Assembly: GCA_963803295.1 (NCBI GenBank)
Contig: CAWDMC010000002.1
Span: 186,001 to 250,000, forward strand
From: CAWDMC01 sp963803295
Lineage (GTDB): Bacteria; Acidobacteriota; Terriglobia; UBA7540
Reading direction: 5' to 3'
Length of the DNA: 64,000 nt
The position numbers and the translations under genes were made by a program. Below the pieces are notes generated by a model. It made no database searches. It was not told the DNA's origin and worked only from the letters and a program-made list of their open reading frames with translations. Positions 34,997 to 43,495 of this stretch are shown in pieces (the stretch's first letter is position 1; each line of letters opens with the position of its first letter).

Positions 34997-35190
34997 CAAG
35001 ACCTTCTCTAGAGATCCTTGCCTCCGGAGCCCCAATCAGCCGAGGTCAGACTCGGGTATCAGGCGCTCGCTCAATCACAATCGAGATATCTCTCCATTCT
35101 CGCTCAACCTACGACTCCGTTAAGTGTATCGGCACTCTTGAGGCCTGCCTTGAGCGAGATGCCGACGGCAGTCTCGTATCGCGCAAGCTA

Positions 35191-35239
35191 AAATGTTACC
35201 AGTGGGCTATCGTCGCGCAATTTGAGAATGTTACCCGTC
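35191..35239. repeat. Left terminal inverted repeat of the insertion sequence
   Basis: Starts AAATGTTACC and ends ATGTTACCCGTC. It pairs with 36555-36603; the inner 12 bases match exactly, and GGG, TCGTC-like and GCAA blocks align between them. Confidence 0.85.
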
Positions 35240-35254
35240 ATGGATACGGGTAAC
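35230..35254 (+). promoter_or_regulatory. Hairpin that places the transposase ATG in its loop
   Basis: GTTACCCGT (35230-35238) is perfectly complementary to ACGGGTAAC (35246-35254), with a 7-base loop CATGGAT containing the ATG at 35240. Such a stem could restrict initiation when transcripts enter from outside the element. Its left arm is the inner part of the terminal repeat. Confidence 0.55.
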
Positions 35255-36598
35255 CTCATGAGTCGACTTTCGAGAAGAGAATATTGGCAACAAGTTTATC
35301 CTCGTTACCAACGAGCTAGTCGGGCGGAAAGGCAGCGCATCCTGGACGAGTTTTGCGCCAACTGCCGTTATCATCGCAAGCACGCGATTCGTTTGCTGAA
35401 TGGTTCGCCGCCTGCCGCCCGGCCGGTTTCCCAACGACGGCGCCGGGGGGTGACCTATGGCCCACGGCTGGTCTCGATCTTGAAGGCGGTCTGGGAGGCG
35501 GCCGATTATCCCTGGTCAGTACGGCTGAAAGCCCTGCTGCCGGAGTGGATGCCTTGGATTCGCCGCCGCTTCCGGCTGACGCCGGAGTTGGAAAAGCAGC
35601 TGCTTCAGATCAGCCCCCGCTCCATCGACTACCGGCTGGGTTCGGAGAAGCGGAAGCTGCGGCAAAGGATTTATGGCCGCACCAAGCCGGGGAGCTTATT
35701 GAAGCACCACATCCCCGTGAAGACGGATCAGTGGGACGTGAAGAGGCCGGGGTTCACGGAAATCGATCTGGTCTCCCACTCGGGCAATTCGGCGGCGGGC
35801 GACTACTGCTACTCGCTGAACGTGACTGACATTCACACGGGCTGGACGGAAAGCCGAGCGGTGCTGGGCAAGAGCCAGGAAGGCGTGCGAGCCGCTCTGG
35901 AAGCGGTCCGCCAGGCTTTGCCTTTTCCCTTGCGGGGCATCGATTCCGACAACGGCTCGGAGTTCATCAATGCTCACCTCTGGGCTTACTGCCAGGCCCA
36001 CGACATTCAATTCACCCGTGGGCGGCCCTATAAGAAAGACGACAACGCCCACATCGAGCAGAAGAACTGGACGCATGTACGGCGCTTGCTGGGCTACGTG
36101 CGTTACGAGACGGAAGCGGCACGGGCCGCCATGGACGAGCTTTACCGGGGTGAGCTGCGATTGTTTCAGAACCTCTTCCTGCCCTCGGTGAAACTGAGCC
36201 GCAAGGAGCGGATCGGCTCGCGCTTGCGGCGGCACTACGAAGCACCCCAGACCCCTTTTCAGCGAGTGGCGGCCTCGTCAGGGGTGGACCCAGAACGGGT
36301 GGCCGAACTTCGCCGGCTACGCCAGACGCTCGACCCCTTTCAACTCTCCCAGACGATTCAGAGCAAGCGGGAACGGATTTTCCAACGGAGCACCAGCGTG
36401 GTGGCAGAGAAGCCTGCGGTCTCGGCTGTTTCTCAGAAACTCGCGGCACCTTCAGAGAAAAACAAAATCACAGGCGCGCGCACAAGGCGCGCTGAGAAAA
36501 AGACAAGAACCAAGACAACTGCCAAGACAAGAAGAAAGGAAAAACCACGACGACGACGGGTAACATTTCGCGTTGCAGGACGAATCACCCGAAAGTAA
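35240..36598 (+). CDS. DDE (integrase-core) transposase
   Basis: A 452-residue transposase. The N-terminal third is a helical, HTH-like DNA-binding part (SRREYWQQVYPRYQRASRAE, YHRKHAIRLLNG). The rve-type catalytic core has Asp in FTEIDLVSHSG, Asp in GIDSDNGSEFINAH, and Glu in NAHIEQKNWTHVRR, so the triad is intact. The C-terminal 60 residues are strongly basic (KKTRTKTTAKTRRKEKPRRR), suiting DNA contact. The start is uncertain: ATG at 35240 is favoured by position right after the left repeat, with an alternative at 35258. The final codons read through the right repeat. The gene opposes the surrounding kinase and cyclase genes. Confidence 0.9.
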   Translation: MDTGNLMSRLSRREYWQQVYPRYQRASRAERQRILDEFCANCRYHRKHAIRLLNGSPPAARPVSQRRRRGVTYGPRLVSILKAVWEAADYPWSVRLKALLPEWMPWIRRRFRLTPELEKQLLQISPRSIDYRLGSEKRKLRQRIYGRTKPGSLLKHHIPVKTDQWDVKRPGFTEIDLVSHSGNSAAGDYCYSLNVTDIHTGWTESRAVLGKSQEGVRAALEAVRQALPFPLRGIDSDNGSEFINAHLWAYCQAHDIQFTRGRPYKKDDNAHIEQKNWTHVRRLLGYVRYETEAARAAMDELYRGELRLFQNLFLPSVKLSRKERIGSRLRRHYEAPQTPFQRVAASSGVDPERVAELRRLRQTLDPFQLSQTIQSKRERIFQRSTSVVAEKPAVSAVSQKLAAPSEKNKITGARTRRAEKKTRTKTTAKTRRKEKPRRRRVTFRVAGRITRK

Positions 36599-36603
36599 CA
36601 TTT
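36555..36603. repeat. Right terminal inverted repeat of the insertion sequence
   Basis: Reverse-complement partner of 35191-35239. It carries the transposase stop codon on the plus strand. On the minus strand it supplies the last codons and the TGA of the neighbouring histidine kinase. Confidence 0.85.
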
Positions 36604-39239
36604 TTAAATTGCTTGACAGGAGTCTCAAGGCTGAGCTGATTTCGCAAATGATTGAGTCCGCCCAAAAGGTCCTCAAGTGCCGTCTCAAGATGATCCAGCG
36701 CCTCAGCTGCCAGGCGAAGATCACCACTGCGCCCGATCACCTCAAGCCTGAAAGCAGCCTCGAAAGCGCGCTGGGCAGCAAAGCTTCCCACTGCGCCTTT
36801 GAGCGCATGAGCGGCGCGTTCAACCGCTTTGGCTTCCCCGTTTTCGATGGCCTTCCGGGCCATGGAAAGCTGTTTCGGATAATCGTCGAGAAACAGCGCC
36901 GCCATTTCCATCAGAAGCCCCGCATCCCCGTCAACCCTTGCCAGGGCCACTGCCGGGTCGAGAACCTCTGCCGGAATTTCCTCGGACGTCGGCGACTGAT
37001 CGTCGGCCGCGGGACGCTCTTCAATCGTACGGAAGAGTTCATCCGCACGGACGGGTTTAGAGACGTAGCCGTCCATACCTGCTTCCAGGAACCGCTTGCG
37101 CTCGTGCTTCATGGCCAAGGCAGTCATGGCGACGAGGCGAATGTGGGTTTGGGTCGACTTTTCCCGCTCGCGAAGAATAGCAGCCACCTGGAACCCGTTC
37201 AGGCGGGGCATGTCCATGCTCATTAGGATCAAGTCGTAGCCCCCGTAGCCTGACTGCTCCAGGATGCTCAGGGCTTCAGTGCCATCGTTGGCTGCGACGA
37301 CAAAGTGTCCGCGTTTCTCAAGCAGTCTGCGGGTCATTTCCTGGTTACCCGGATTGTCCTCCACCACCAACACCCGCAGGCGTCGACGGCCTTCGCGGAG
37401 CGAATGGCGCGTCACCAGGATGGAACCTTCTGTCTGGTTGGCGTTTGCCCGCAGGGCGCCCCTAATCGCCTCAAGCAACTCCGATTGCTGAATGGGCTTG
37501 GTCAGATAAGCTGCCACGCCGAGCTCGCGGCAGCGGGCAGCGTCGCCGCGCTGCCCGCAAGAGGTCAGCATCATGATAGTTGGCCCTGCCAGTTGCGGGT
37601 GTTCTTTGATGCGGCAGGCCAAGGTAAACCCATCCATTTCAGGCATATAGCCGTCCAGCAGAATCAGTGCAAAAGGCCGCCCCGCTTTCGTCGAGCTATC
37701 AAGCGCGGCCAAGGCCTCCGGCCCACTCGCCGCCGTTACGGGATTCATTCCCCAGCCAAGTAGGATTTCCTCGATAATCCGCCTGTTAGTGGCATTGTCG
37801 TCGACCACCAGAACGGGCAGGCCCAGCAGGTTCACCGGCGGCGCGGCAGAAGGCTGCGAAGCCTCCTGCGGCAGTCTCATTTTGACTTTGAAGTGGAAAG
37901 TGCTGCCCTTGCCCGCTTCGCTCTCGACCCAGATTCGGCCACCCATCATACCGGCCAACTGGCGGCAGATGGCTAGGCCTAGACCCGTCCCGCCGTAGCG
38001 GCGCGTCGTGGTACCGTCGGCCTGAGCGAAGGCTTCGAAGATCAACTGTTGCTTATCCGCTGGGATGCCGATGCCGGTGTCCGCTACCGAGAATTGAACC
38101 TCAGCATGCTCCGCCGACCTCGTCAGCTTGGCAACCTTGACGAGAACCTCACCCCGTTCTGTGAATTTGATCGCGTTGCCCACCAAATTAAGGATCACCT
38201 GTCGCAGACGCCCGGGGTCTCCGACCACCTTTTCCGGCACTTCCAGAGGAACGTGGCAGGCCAGTTCCAGTTGTTTCTGATGGGCCCTCAAAGCCAGCGG
38301 TTTGAGCATATCGCCCAGGCAGTCCCGCAGATTGAACTCGAGCAGCTCGAGATCCAGTCGGCGGGCCTCGATCTTGGAGAAATCCAAAATGTCGCTGATT
38401 ACGGTAAGAAGCGAGTCTGCGGATACCTTGACCGCATTCAGGTACCCCCGCTGATCCCCAGTCAATTCGGTGTCGAGAGCGAGTTCGATCATCCCCAGGA
38501 TGCCGTTGATCGGAGTGCGGATTTCGTGGCTGACATTTGCCAAAAACTCACTCTTGGCGCGACTGGCAGCTTCTGCAGCTTCCTTGGTTACGCGCAGGTT
38601 GAGTTCCACTTGCCTGCGCGCGGTAACGTCCTCTATCGCCACGACCAGATACTTCTGGCCGCTCCAGTCCAGAGGATCGGCAGAGAGCATGACCTCGCGC
38701 GCTCCGCCGCCCTTCGAGCTTAAGGTAACCTCCAGGTCGCGCACGGAACCTTGCTTCTCGATCAAACTCAGCATGGCGTTGCGCTCATGCGGCTTCCTCC
38801 ATAAACCCAGCTCAACGGCGGTATGGCCCACAACTTCCTGGCGTTCGAACCCCGCGAGTCTCAAAAAGGCCTCGTTGACGTCGACGTAGCGCCCTTCCGG
38901 AAGAGTGCTCAAGCCCATCCCCAAGGGATTGGCGCGAAACGTCTTCGAAAACTTTTCTTCCGTCTCGCGCAGAGCTTGCGCCGATTGATCGAGTGCGGTG
39001 CGCATCACCTGCACTTCCCGCCGGGCGCTTTCCACCAGGGCGTACAACCGAAGGAACGCCCAGACCAGACCGCCACACATTGCCGTGATCAGGACAGAAA
39101 TCAAGACGTTCTGCCAACCCCGGCTCGCCGGTAGCACGGAATGCAATATGCGTCCAATGGCCCAAGCCGCGAAGGCCACCAGGGCTGCACCTGGCAGCAC
39201 GCGCAGGAGGCCCCTTGTACGCGTCCTCGATTTCGGCAT
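36585..39239 (-). CDS. Hybrid sensor histidine kinase with two receivers and HPt; 3' end formed by the insertion sequence
   Basis: An 884-residue membrane kinase: two N-terminal helices (LPGAALVAFAAWAIGRIL; VLISVLITAMCGGLVWAF), a PAS domain (FSKTFRANPLGMGLS), HisKA with the phospho-His in NVSHEIRTPINGILGM, HATPase with NLVGNAIKFTERGEV, DTGIGIP and GGTGLGLAI, receiver 1 with Asp in ALILLDGYMPEMDGF, receiver 2, and an HPt with AHALKGAVGSFAA. In receiver 2 the acceptor position reads LILMSMDMPRLNG: Ser replaces the Asp of the usual LMD motif. The last residues NVTFG and the stop come from the IS terminal repeat. The ATG at 39239 has GGAAGGGG before it. It forms a row with the kinase upstream and the cyclase beyond the IS. 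Confidence 0.93.
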   Translation of the reverse strand: MPKSRTRTRGLLRVLPGAALVAFAAWAIGRILHSVLPASRGWQNVLISVLITAMCGGLVWAFLRLYALVESARREVQVMRTALDQSAQALRETEEKFSKTFRANPLGMGLSTLPEGRYVDVNEAFLRLAGFERQEVVGHTAVELGLWRKPHERNAMLSLIEKQGSVRDLEVTLSSKGGGAREVMLSADPLDWSGQKYLVVAIEDVTARRQVELNLRVTKEAAEAASRAKSEFLANVSHEIRTPINGILGMIELALDTELTGDQRGYLNAVKVSADSLLTVISDILDFSKIEARRLDLELLEFNLRDCLGDMLKPLALRAHQKQLELACHVPLEVPEKVVGDPGRLRQVILNLVGNAIKFTERGEVLVKVAKLTRSAEHAEVQFSVADTGIGIPADKQQLIFEAFAQADGTTTRRYGGTGLGLAICRQLAGMMGGRIWVESEAGKGSTFHFKVKMRLPQEASQPSAAPPVNLLGLPVLVVDDNATNRRIIEEILLGWGMNPVTAASGPEALAALDSSTKAGRPFALILLDGYMPEMDGFTLACRIKEHPQLAGPTIMMLTSCGQRGDAARCRELGVAAYLTKPIQQSELLEAIRGALRANANQTEGSILVTRHSLREGRRRLRVLVVEDNPGNQEMTRRLLEKRGHFVVAANDGTEALSILEQSGYGGYDLILMSMDMPRLNGFQVAAILREREKSTQTHIRLVAMTALAMKHERKRFLEAGMDGYVSKPVRADELFRTIEERPAADDQSPTSEEIPAEVLDPAVALARVDGDAGLLMEMAALFLDDYPKQLSMARKAIENGEAKAVERAAHALKGAVGSFAAQRAFEAAFRLEVIGRSGDLRLAAEALDHLETALEDLLGGLNHLRNQLSLETPVKQFKNVTFG

Positions 39240-39301
39240 CGGCGCCCCTTCCGAATCACTCGCTTCGACCATCGATAGTCCAATTCAATGCCGGGTCGCG
39301 C

Positions 39302-41701
39302 TTAGCTGCTGAGTGCGATACGGTCCTCCGTCAGGGAATCAGTGGTTACGGCCGCCATTACCGCGAGCAAGTCATCGATGTGAATCGGTTTGGTCACGTA
39401 CCCATCCATTCCCGCCGCGAGGCAACGACCGCGGTCGGCTTTCATGGCGTGGGCGGTCATGGCAATGATAGGAAGGCGGGTTCCCGATGTCTCCTCGAGG
39501 CGAATGGTAGCCGTGGCTTCAAACCCATCCATCTCTGGCATCTGAATGTCCATCAGAACAGCGTCAAAACCTGAAAACCCGGAGCGCCGAAGAATCTCAA
39601 CTGCTACTCGCCCATTATCGGCTGTCACCACGGTATGACCGCGTTTCTCCAGCAGTCGGCGCGCCAGCTTTTGGTTGACCGCATTGTCTTCGGCCAGCAG
39701 AAGCCGCATCGGCCGCTCGCACGTCTGGCGGGCATGACCGTCAGGCGCCGCCACGACCGCCACGACTTTCTTCGTGTCACCTTGGATCCTGTCGAGGGCA
39801 GACCGAATATCAATGTCGAATGCCGGTTTCGTGACGTAGCATTCCAGCCCCATATTCCGGCAGCGGACCGCTTGCGTTTGCTGCCCCGCGGCAGTCAGCA
39901 GCATTATCACGGGGGTCGCAGAAAGAACGGGATTTTGCAGGATCCGCCGCGCCAGCCAGAACCCGTCCGGCGAAGGCATCTCGGCGTCGATCAAGACCAC
40001 GGCGAAGGATTCGTTCTCAGCAATCGCGGAGGCTTCGAGTTCAAGCCGGGCTGCATCCACGCTCCCGACCGCCACAGGCCTGAACTGCCATCTCTGGAGT
40101 GTTCTGACCAGTACTCCTCGGGACTCGGCATTATCATCAGCCACCAGCACTCGTCGTCCCTTGAGCCATTCCGGCACACCCGCCGAGACGCGAAGGGCGG
40201 CAGATCCTTTGTCAGTAGCGATAGCGTCAGAGCGCGCCAGGCGAACGGTGAAGTGGAAGGTACTGCCCTGCCCCAATTCGCTTTCGAGACAGATGCTGCC
40301 GTGCATCATCGCCACCAAGCGTGAACAGATTGAGAGACCCAGGCCGGTACCTCCGTAGCGCCGCGTCGTCGAACCATCCGCCTGGGCGAAAGCCTCGAAG
40401 ATTAGCCGTTGCTTCTCCAGCGGAATTCCCAGCCCGGTGTCGCGCACTCGAAAATGCAGCGTGATCTCTTGGCCCGCCCAGGAATCGACGCTAACCCCGA
40501 TCGAAACTGAACCGTGCTCGGTGAACTTGATGGCATTGCCAAGCAGGTTGATAACGATCTGGCGCAGGCGCAGATCATCGCCCAGCAATGCCTCGGGAAC
40601 GTCGTCGTCAAATTCGACCAGCGTCTCCAGGCCTTTCTGCTCGGCTCTGAGAGCCAGAGGTTTAATGGCTTCCCTGAGGCTGTCGCGCAATAAGAAGGGC
40701 GAGACGTTGAGATCGAGCTTTCGTGCCTCAATCTTTGAGAAGTCGAGGATGTCATTGAGTACGGCCAACAGAGATTCCGCCGAAGCGGTCACAATGTTGA
40801 GACACTCACTCTGTTCCGGGGTCAACGGCGTTTCCAACACCAACTGGGTCATGCCGAGAATGCCGTTCATAGGAGTGCGAATCTCATGGCTGACATTGGC
40901 CAGGAACTCGCTCTTGGCATTGCTGGCAGCTTCCGCGGCTTCTTTGGCCTTCTTCAGTTCAGCTTGCACGCGCTTGCGTTCAGTAATATCGCGGGCGTTG
41001 CCGTGGATCTCGACGGGCTTGCCGTCCTGATAGATCAGTCGCGAGCTGATTTCGAGCGAGACACGGCGGCCCCCATTGGCGATAATCTCAACTTCATAGG
41101 GTGTGTTTTGATCCCAGCCAAGCTTGGAGTCGAGCTTTTCTTGGACCGTTTTGAGCTCTTCGGGCGCGACCACTTGAAACACGTTCATCTTCAAGAATTC
41201 ACTGCGCGAGTAACCGCAACACTGCTCACCAGCACGATTGAGGGAAGTGAAGTTCCCCGCCATGTCATGCGTGTAAACAATATCGCTTGCGTTTTCGAAC
41301 AGGTCGCGATACCGCTCCTCGAGCGCCACCTCTCGCCTTAACCGCCGCAGAATGATGCCTGTCTGAGTCTGAATCTGGCGCTTCAGGGCGGCCACCCAAG
41401 CAATCAACAGCAGCACGATAGTCAAGATGAATGTGACCACTGCCAGTCCGTTCTGGGACATCCAACTGCGGCCAGCGCCGAGCACTCTAGTGGCGGCGTG
41501 AAGGGTAACAGCCTCGAGGAGCGGACCTTCACGAGAGTGTGTCCGTGCCCCAGGGTCGGCGACGTTTTGAAGCACTAGTATTTCAGCAGGTGGGGCAGAT
41601 CTTGAATGACGTTCCGCGTCCTCTCCAAGCGCAAGGCCGGGCATCCCGACTAGAAGCAGCAGGAGAGAGGCCTTCCAAGCGTTAGTTCGAACCTGGGCCA
41701 T
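39302..41701 (-). CDS. Hybrid sensor histidine kinase with PAS and two receivers
   Basis: About 799 residues. A signal-like N-terminus (ASLLLLLVGMPGLALG) is followed by a short periplasmic part, one helix (LAVVTFILTIVLLLIAWVAAL), a PAS domain (ENASDIVYTHDMAGNFTSLN), HisKA (NVSHEIRTPMNGILGMTQLV), HATPase (NLLGNAIKFTEHGSV, GGTGLGLSI), and two receivers whose acceptor Asp residues are intact (VVLIDAEMPSPDG; AVLMDIQMPEMDG). No HPt is present, so it may hand phosphate to the HPt of the kinase encoded next to it. The start is uncertain: a longer frame begins at 41782 with AGAGG close by, but 41701 places the signal peptide at the N-terminus. The downstream kinase starts 62 bp after its stop. Confidence 0.92.
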   Translation of the reverse strand: MAQVRTNAWKASLLLLLVGMPGLALGEDAERHSRSAPPAEILVLQNVADPGARTHSREGPLLEAVTLHAATRVLGAGRSWMSQNGLAVVTFILTIVLLLIAWVAALKRQIQTQTGIILRRLRREVALEERYRDLFENASDIVYTHDMAGNFTSLNRAGEQCCGYSRSEFLKMNVFQVVAPEELKTVQEKLDSKLGWDQNTPYEVEIIANGGRRVSLEISSRLIYQDGKPVEIHGNARDITERKRVQAELKKAKEAAEAASNAKSEFLANVSHEIRTPMNGILGMTQLVLETPLTPEQSECLNIVTASAESLLAVLNDILDFSKIEARKLDLNVSPFLLRDSLREAIKPLALRAEQKGLETLVEFDDDVPEALLGDDLRLRQIVINLLGNAIKFTEHGSVSIGVSVDSWAGQEITLHFRVRDTGLGIPLEKQRLIFEAFAQADGSTTRRYGGTGLGLSICSRLVAMMHGSICLESELGQGSTFHFTVRLARSDAIATDKGSAALRVSAGVPEWLKGRRVLVADDNAESRGVLVRTLQRWQFRPVAVGSVDAARLELEASAIAENESFAVVLIDAEMPSPDGFWLARRILQNPVLSATPVIMLLTAAGQQTQAVRCRNMGLECYVTKPAFDIDIRSALDRIQGDTKKVVAVVAAPDGHARQTCERPMRLLLAEDNAVNQKLARRLLEKRGHTVVTADNGRVAVEILRRSGFSGFDAVLMDIQMPEMDGFEATATIRLEETSGTRLPIIAMTAHAMKADRGRCLAAGMDGYVTKPIHIDDLLAVMAAVTTDSLTEDRIALSS

Positions 41702-42169
41702 GAGTCTGCCGTGAGCAAGAGAACGCCGTTTGAACCCGCGCCGAGGGCCGGAAGACAGACCGAGTGAGGAGAGTTGACCCATCCTCTGAGGCGCCGGTGC
41801 GGATCACTCTCTGCCTTACTGTTATGATCGGCAAAAAGGCCTCAAAACTTGAAAAAGTCTTTGAAACTGAGGCTGTTCTATCATTTGCAGTCGTTTCGCG
41901 TTGGCATGACCGTCCGAGGAGGAAATTAGACAGGCTACCAGACGGCGCCGAGCGTCACCGACCTGCCGCGAGAACCGAACCCTGTCCACCGGCAGGCACC
42001 AATGCTGAAGGGAGATCTCAGGCTAACTTTCCCCGCTATTCGAAGTCTAAAAGGCAGGCTTCAACCTGAACCGGCGGAACATTCGGCCTGCTATCTCCGT
42101 ATCTTTACGACAGGGGCAGAGTTCTTGCGAGCAGAGCCGGAACTCGGGCTGGGAACAACAGGTAAAGCC
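41702..42169. other. Divergent intergenic region between kinase and adaptor genes
   Basis: About 470 bases hold the promoters for both directions, but I could not pick convincing -35/-10 pairs. No RNA gene or repeat is visible. If the kinase begins at 41782, the region is shorter. Confidence 0.45.
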
Positions 42170-43381
42170 ATGAATAACAATCAAAAGAACGGTCGAAAAC
42201 GCCAGCGGATGACGTTGGGCATTATTTTGCTGGTGGTCGTAGCGGGCGTGTTTGGAATTGCCGCGGCTTTGCGGCCCAGCCACCCCGTTGATCCTTCCCG
42301 GCTGGCGACTGTGGAGCGCGGCGATATCGCTCGCTCCGTGGTTGCCACCGGCAAGGTTGAGCCGCTGTCGAAAGTGGAGATCAAGTCGAAAGCGAGCGGC
42401 CTCGTCAAACGTATCTTCGCCGACTACGGCGACCGGGTGAAGCAGGGTCAGGTATTAGTGGAGCTGGATCGCGAACAGCTCGAGGCTAACGTCAACGAGG
42501 CGCGTGCCAATCTCATGGCCGCCGAAGCAGCCGCACAGTCCGCCGAGGCGACCTGCGAACGCAACGTGGTGGACGCCGAGGGCCCGGATGTGCCGTTCCT
42601 GAAATCCACTGTCGCCCGTGATCGCAAGCTCGTGGCCGAGGGGCTGATTGCCACTTCTGCCCTGGATGACGCGGAAAAGGCTTACCAGATGGCTGCCAAC
42701 AAACAGCACTCCGCCTTGAGGAACGTCGCCGTGAGCAAAGCAGAGGTCGCCAGGGCCAAGGCCCAGGTGGCACAGGCCCAGGCCGCGTTAGCTAGCGCTA
42801 CCGAGGACTTCAACAATGCCACCATTGCGAGCCCCATGGATGGCATCGTGCTCTCACGTGACGTCGAGGTCGGCGACGCTGTCAGCTCTATCCTGGTTTT
42901 GGGATCGGAGGCCACCTTGGTCATGACTCTAGGCAACATGAGCACTGTCTACGTGTTGGGCAAGGTGGACCAGGCGGATATCGGGAAAGTCTACCTCGGC
43001 CAGCGCGCTCGCATCGTGGTGGAGTCGTTCAAAGACAAAAAGTTCGAAGGCAAAGTGACCAAGATCTCGCCCATGGGCGTGGAAAAGGACAACGTCACCA
43101 CCTTTGAGGTTCGCGTCTCGATACAGAATCCGAGTGGAGAACTCAAGGCTAACATGAGCGCCAACGCGGAAATCATTCTCGAGGAAAAGCACAACGTACT
43201 ACTGATCCCCGAGTCCACTGTGGTCTACGCCAAGGACCGCGCCACTTCCATCGACATTCCCGATCCTAAGGGGCCGCAAGGTCTGCGGAGGGTTCCGGTG
43301 AAACTCGGACTTTCAAACGGTATCAAGACAGAGTTACTGGCCGGACTGAAGCAGGGAGACACCGTTGTTCTACAACAGTAA
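42170..43381 (+). CDS. HlyD/MacA-family periplasmic adaptor protein
   Basis: A 403-residue membrane-fusion protein linking an inner-membrane transporter to the envelope. One N-terminal helix (MTLGIILLVVVAGVFGIAAAL) precedes the RND/MFP signature VVATGKVEPLSKVEIKSKASG, a lipoyl half-motif (VKRIFADYGDRVKQGQVLVELD), a long helical hairpin rich in Ala (residues 105-230), the second lipoyl half (ATIASPMDGIVLSRDVEVGD), and a beta-barrel region. The ATG at 42170 has AGGT before it. Two MacB-like permease genes follow on the same strand, so it probably serves them, as MacA serves MacB. Confidence 0.93.
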   Translation: MNNNQKNGRKRQRMTLGIILLVVVAGVFGIAAALRPSHPVDPSRLATVERGDIARSVVATGKVEPLSKVEIKSKASGLVKRIFADYGDRVKQGQVLVELDREQLEANVNEARANLMAAEAAAQSAEATCERNVVDAEGPDVPFLKSTVARDRKLVAEGLIATSALDDAEKAYQMAANKQHSALRNVAVSKAEVARAKAQVAQAQAALASATEDFNNATIASPMDGIVLSRDVEVGDAVSSILVLGSEATLVMTLGNMSTVYVLGKVDQADIGKVYLGQRARIVVESFKDKKFEGKVTKISPMGVEKDNVTTFEVRVSIQNPSGELKANMSANAEIILEEKHNVLLIPESTVVYAKDRATSIDIPDPKGPQGLRRVPVKLGLSNGIKTELLAGLKQGDTVVLQQ

Positions 43382-43387
43382 GGACAA

Positions 43388-43471
43388 GTCATGAGTTATG
43401 AATTAGCTGCTCAGCATTAGCTGGTGACCCTTGTCATTCGCAACTCATAACTCATAACTTGTAACTCAACA
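43388..43471. repeat. AT-rich 7-bp-type repeats (ATGAGTTATGAATT / AACTCATAACTC)
   Basis: Variants of GAGTTAT occur on one side and AACTCATAACTCATAACT on the other, giving inverted arms that can fold. The same unit recurs in the next intergenic gap at 44757. It has no spacer pattern and is not CRISPR-like. Confidence 0.75.
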
Positions 43472-43495
43472 CTTATATCTGTGCCTGGCCCGCCA

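Larger units (their letters stand above)
35190..36604 (+). mobile_element. Complete insertion sequence of about 1.4 kb with 49-bp terminal inverted repeats
   Basis: One DDE-type transposase gene fills the element. The ends at 35191-35239 and 36555-36603 are imperfect inverted repeats of 49 bp; each contains ATGTTAC twice, at its outer tip and at its inner end. The transposase start codon directly follows the left repeat and its stop lies inside the right repeat. No target duplication longer than a possible TA can be defined because both junctions are A/T runs. It is inserted at the 3' end of a histidine kinase gene. I do not assign a named IS family. Confidence 0.88.

Noticed and set aside
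35185..36610. A target-site duplication flanking the insertion sequence
   Set aside because: Both junctions are A/T runs; at most a TA pair can be proposed, and it depends on where the ends are drawn.
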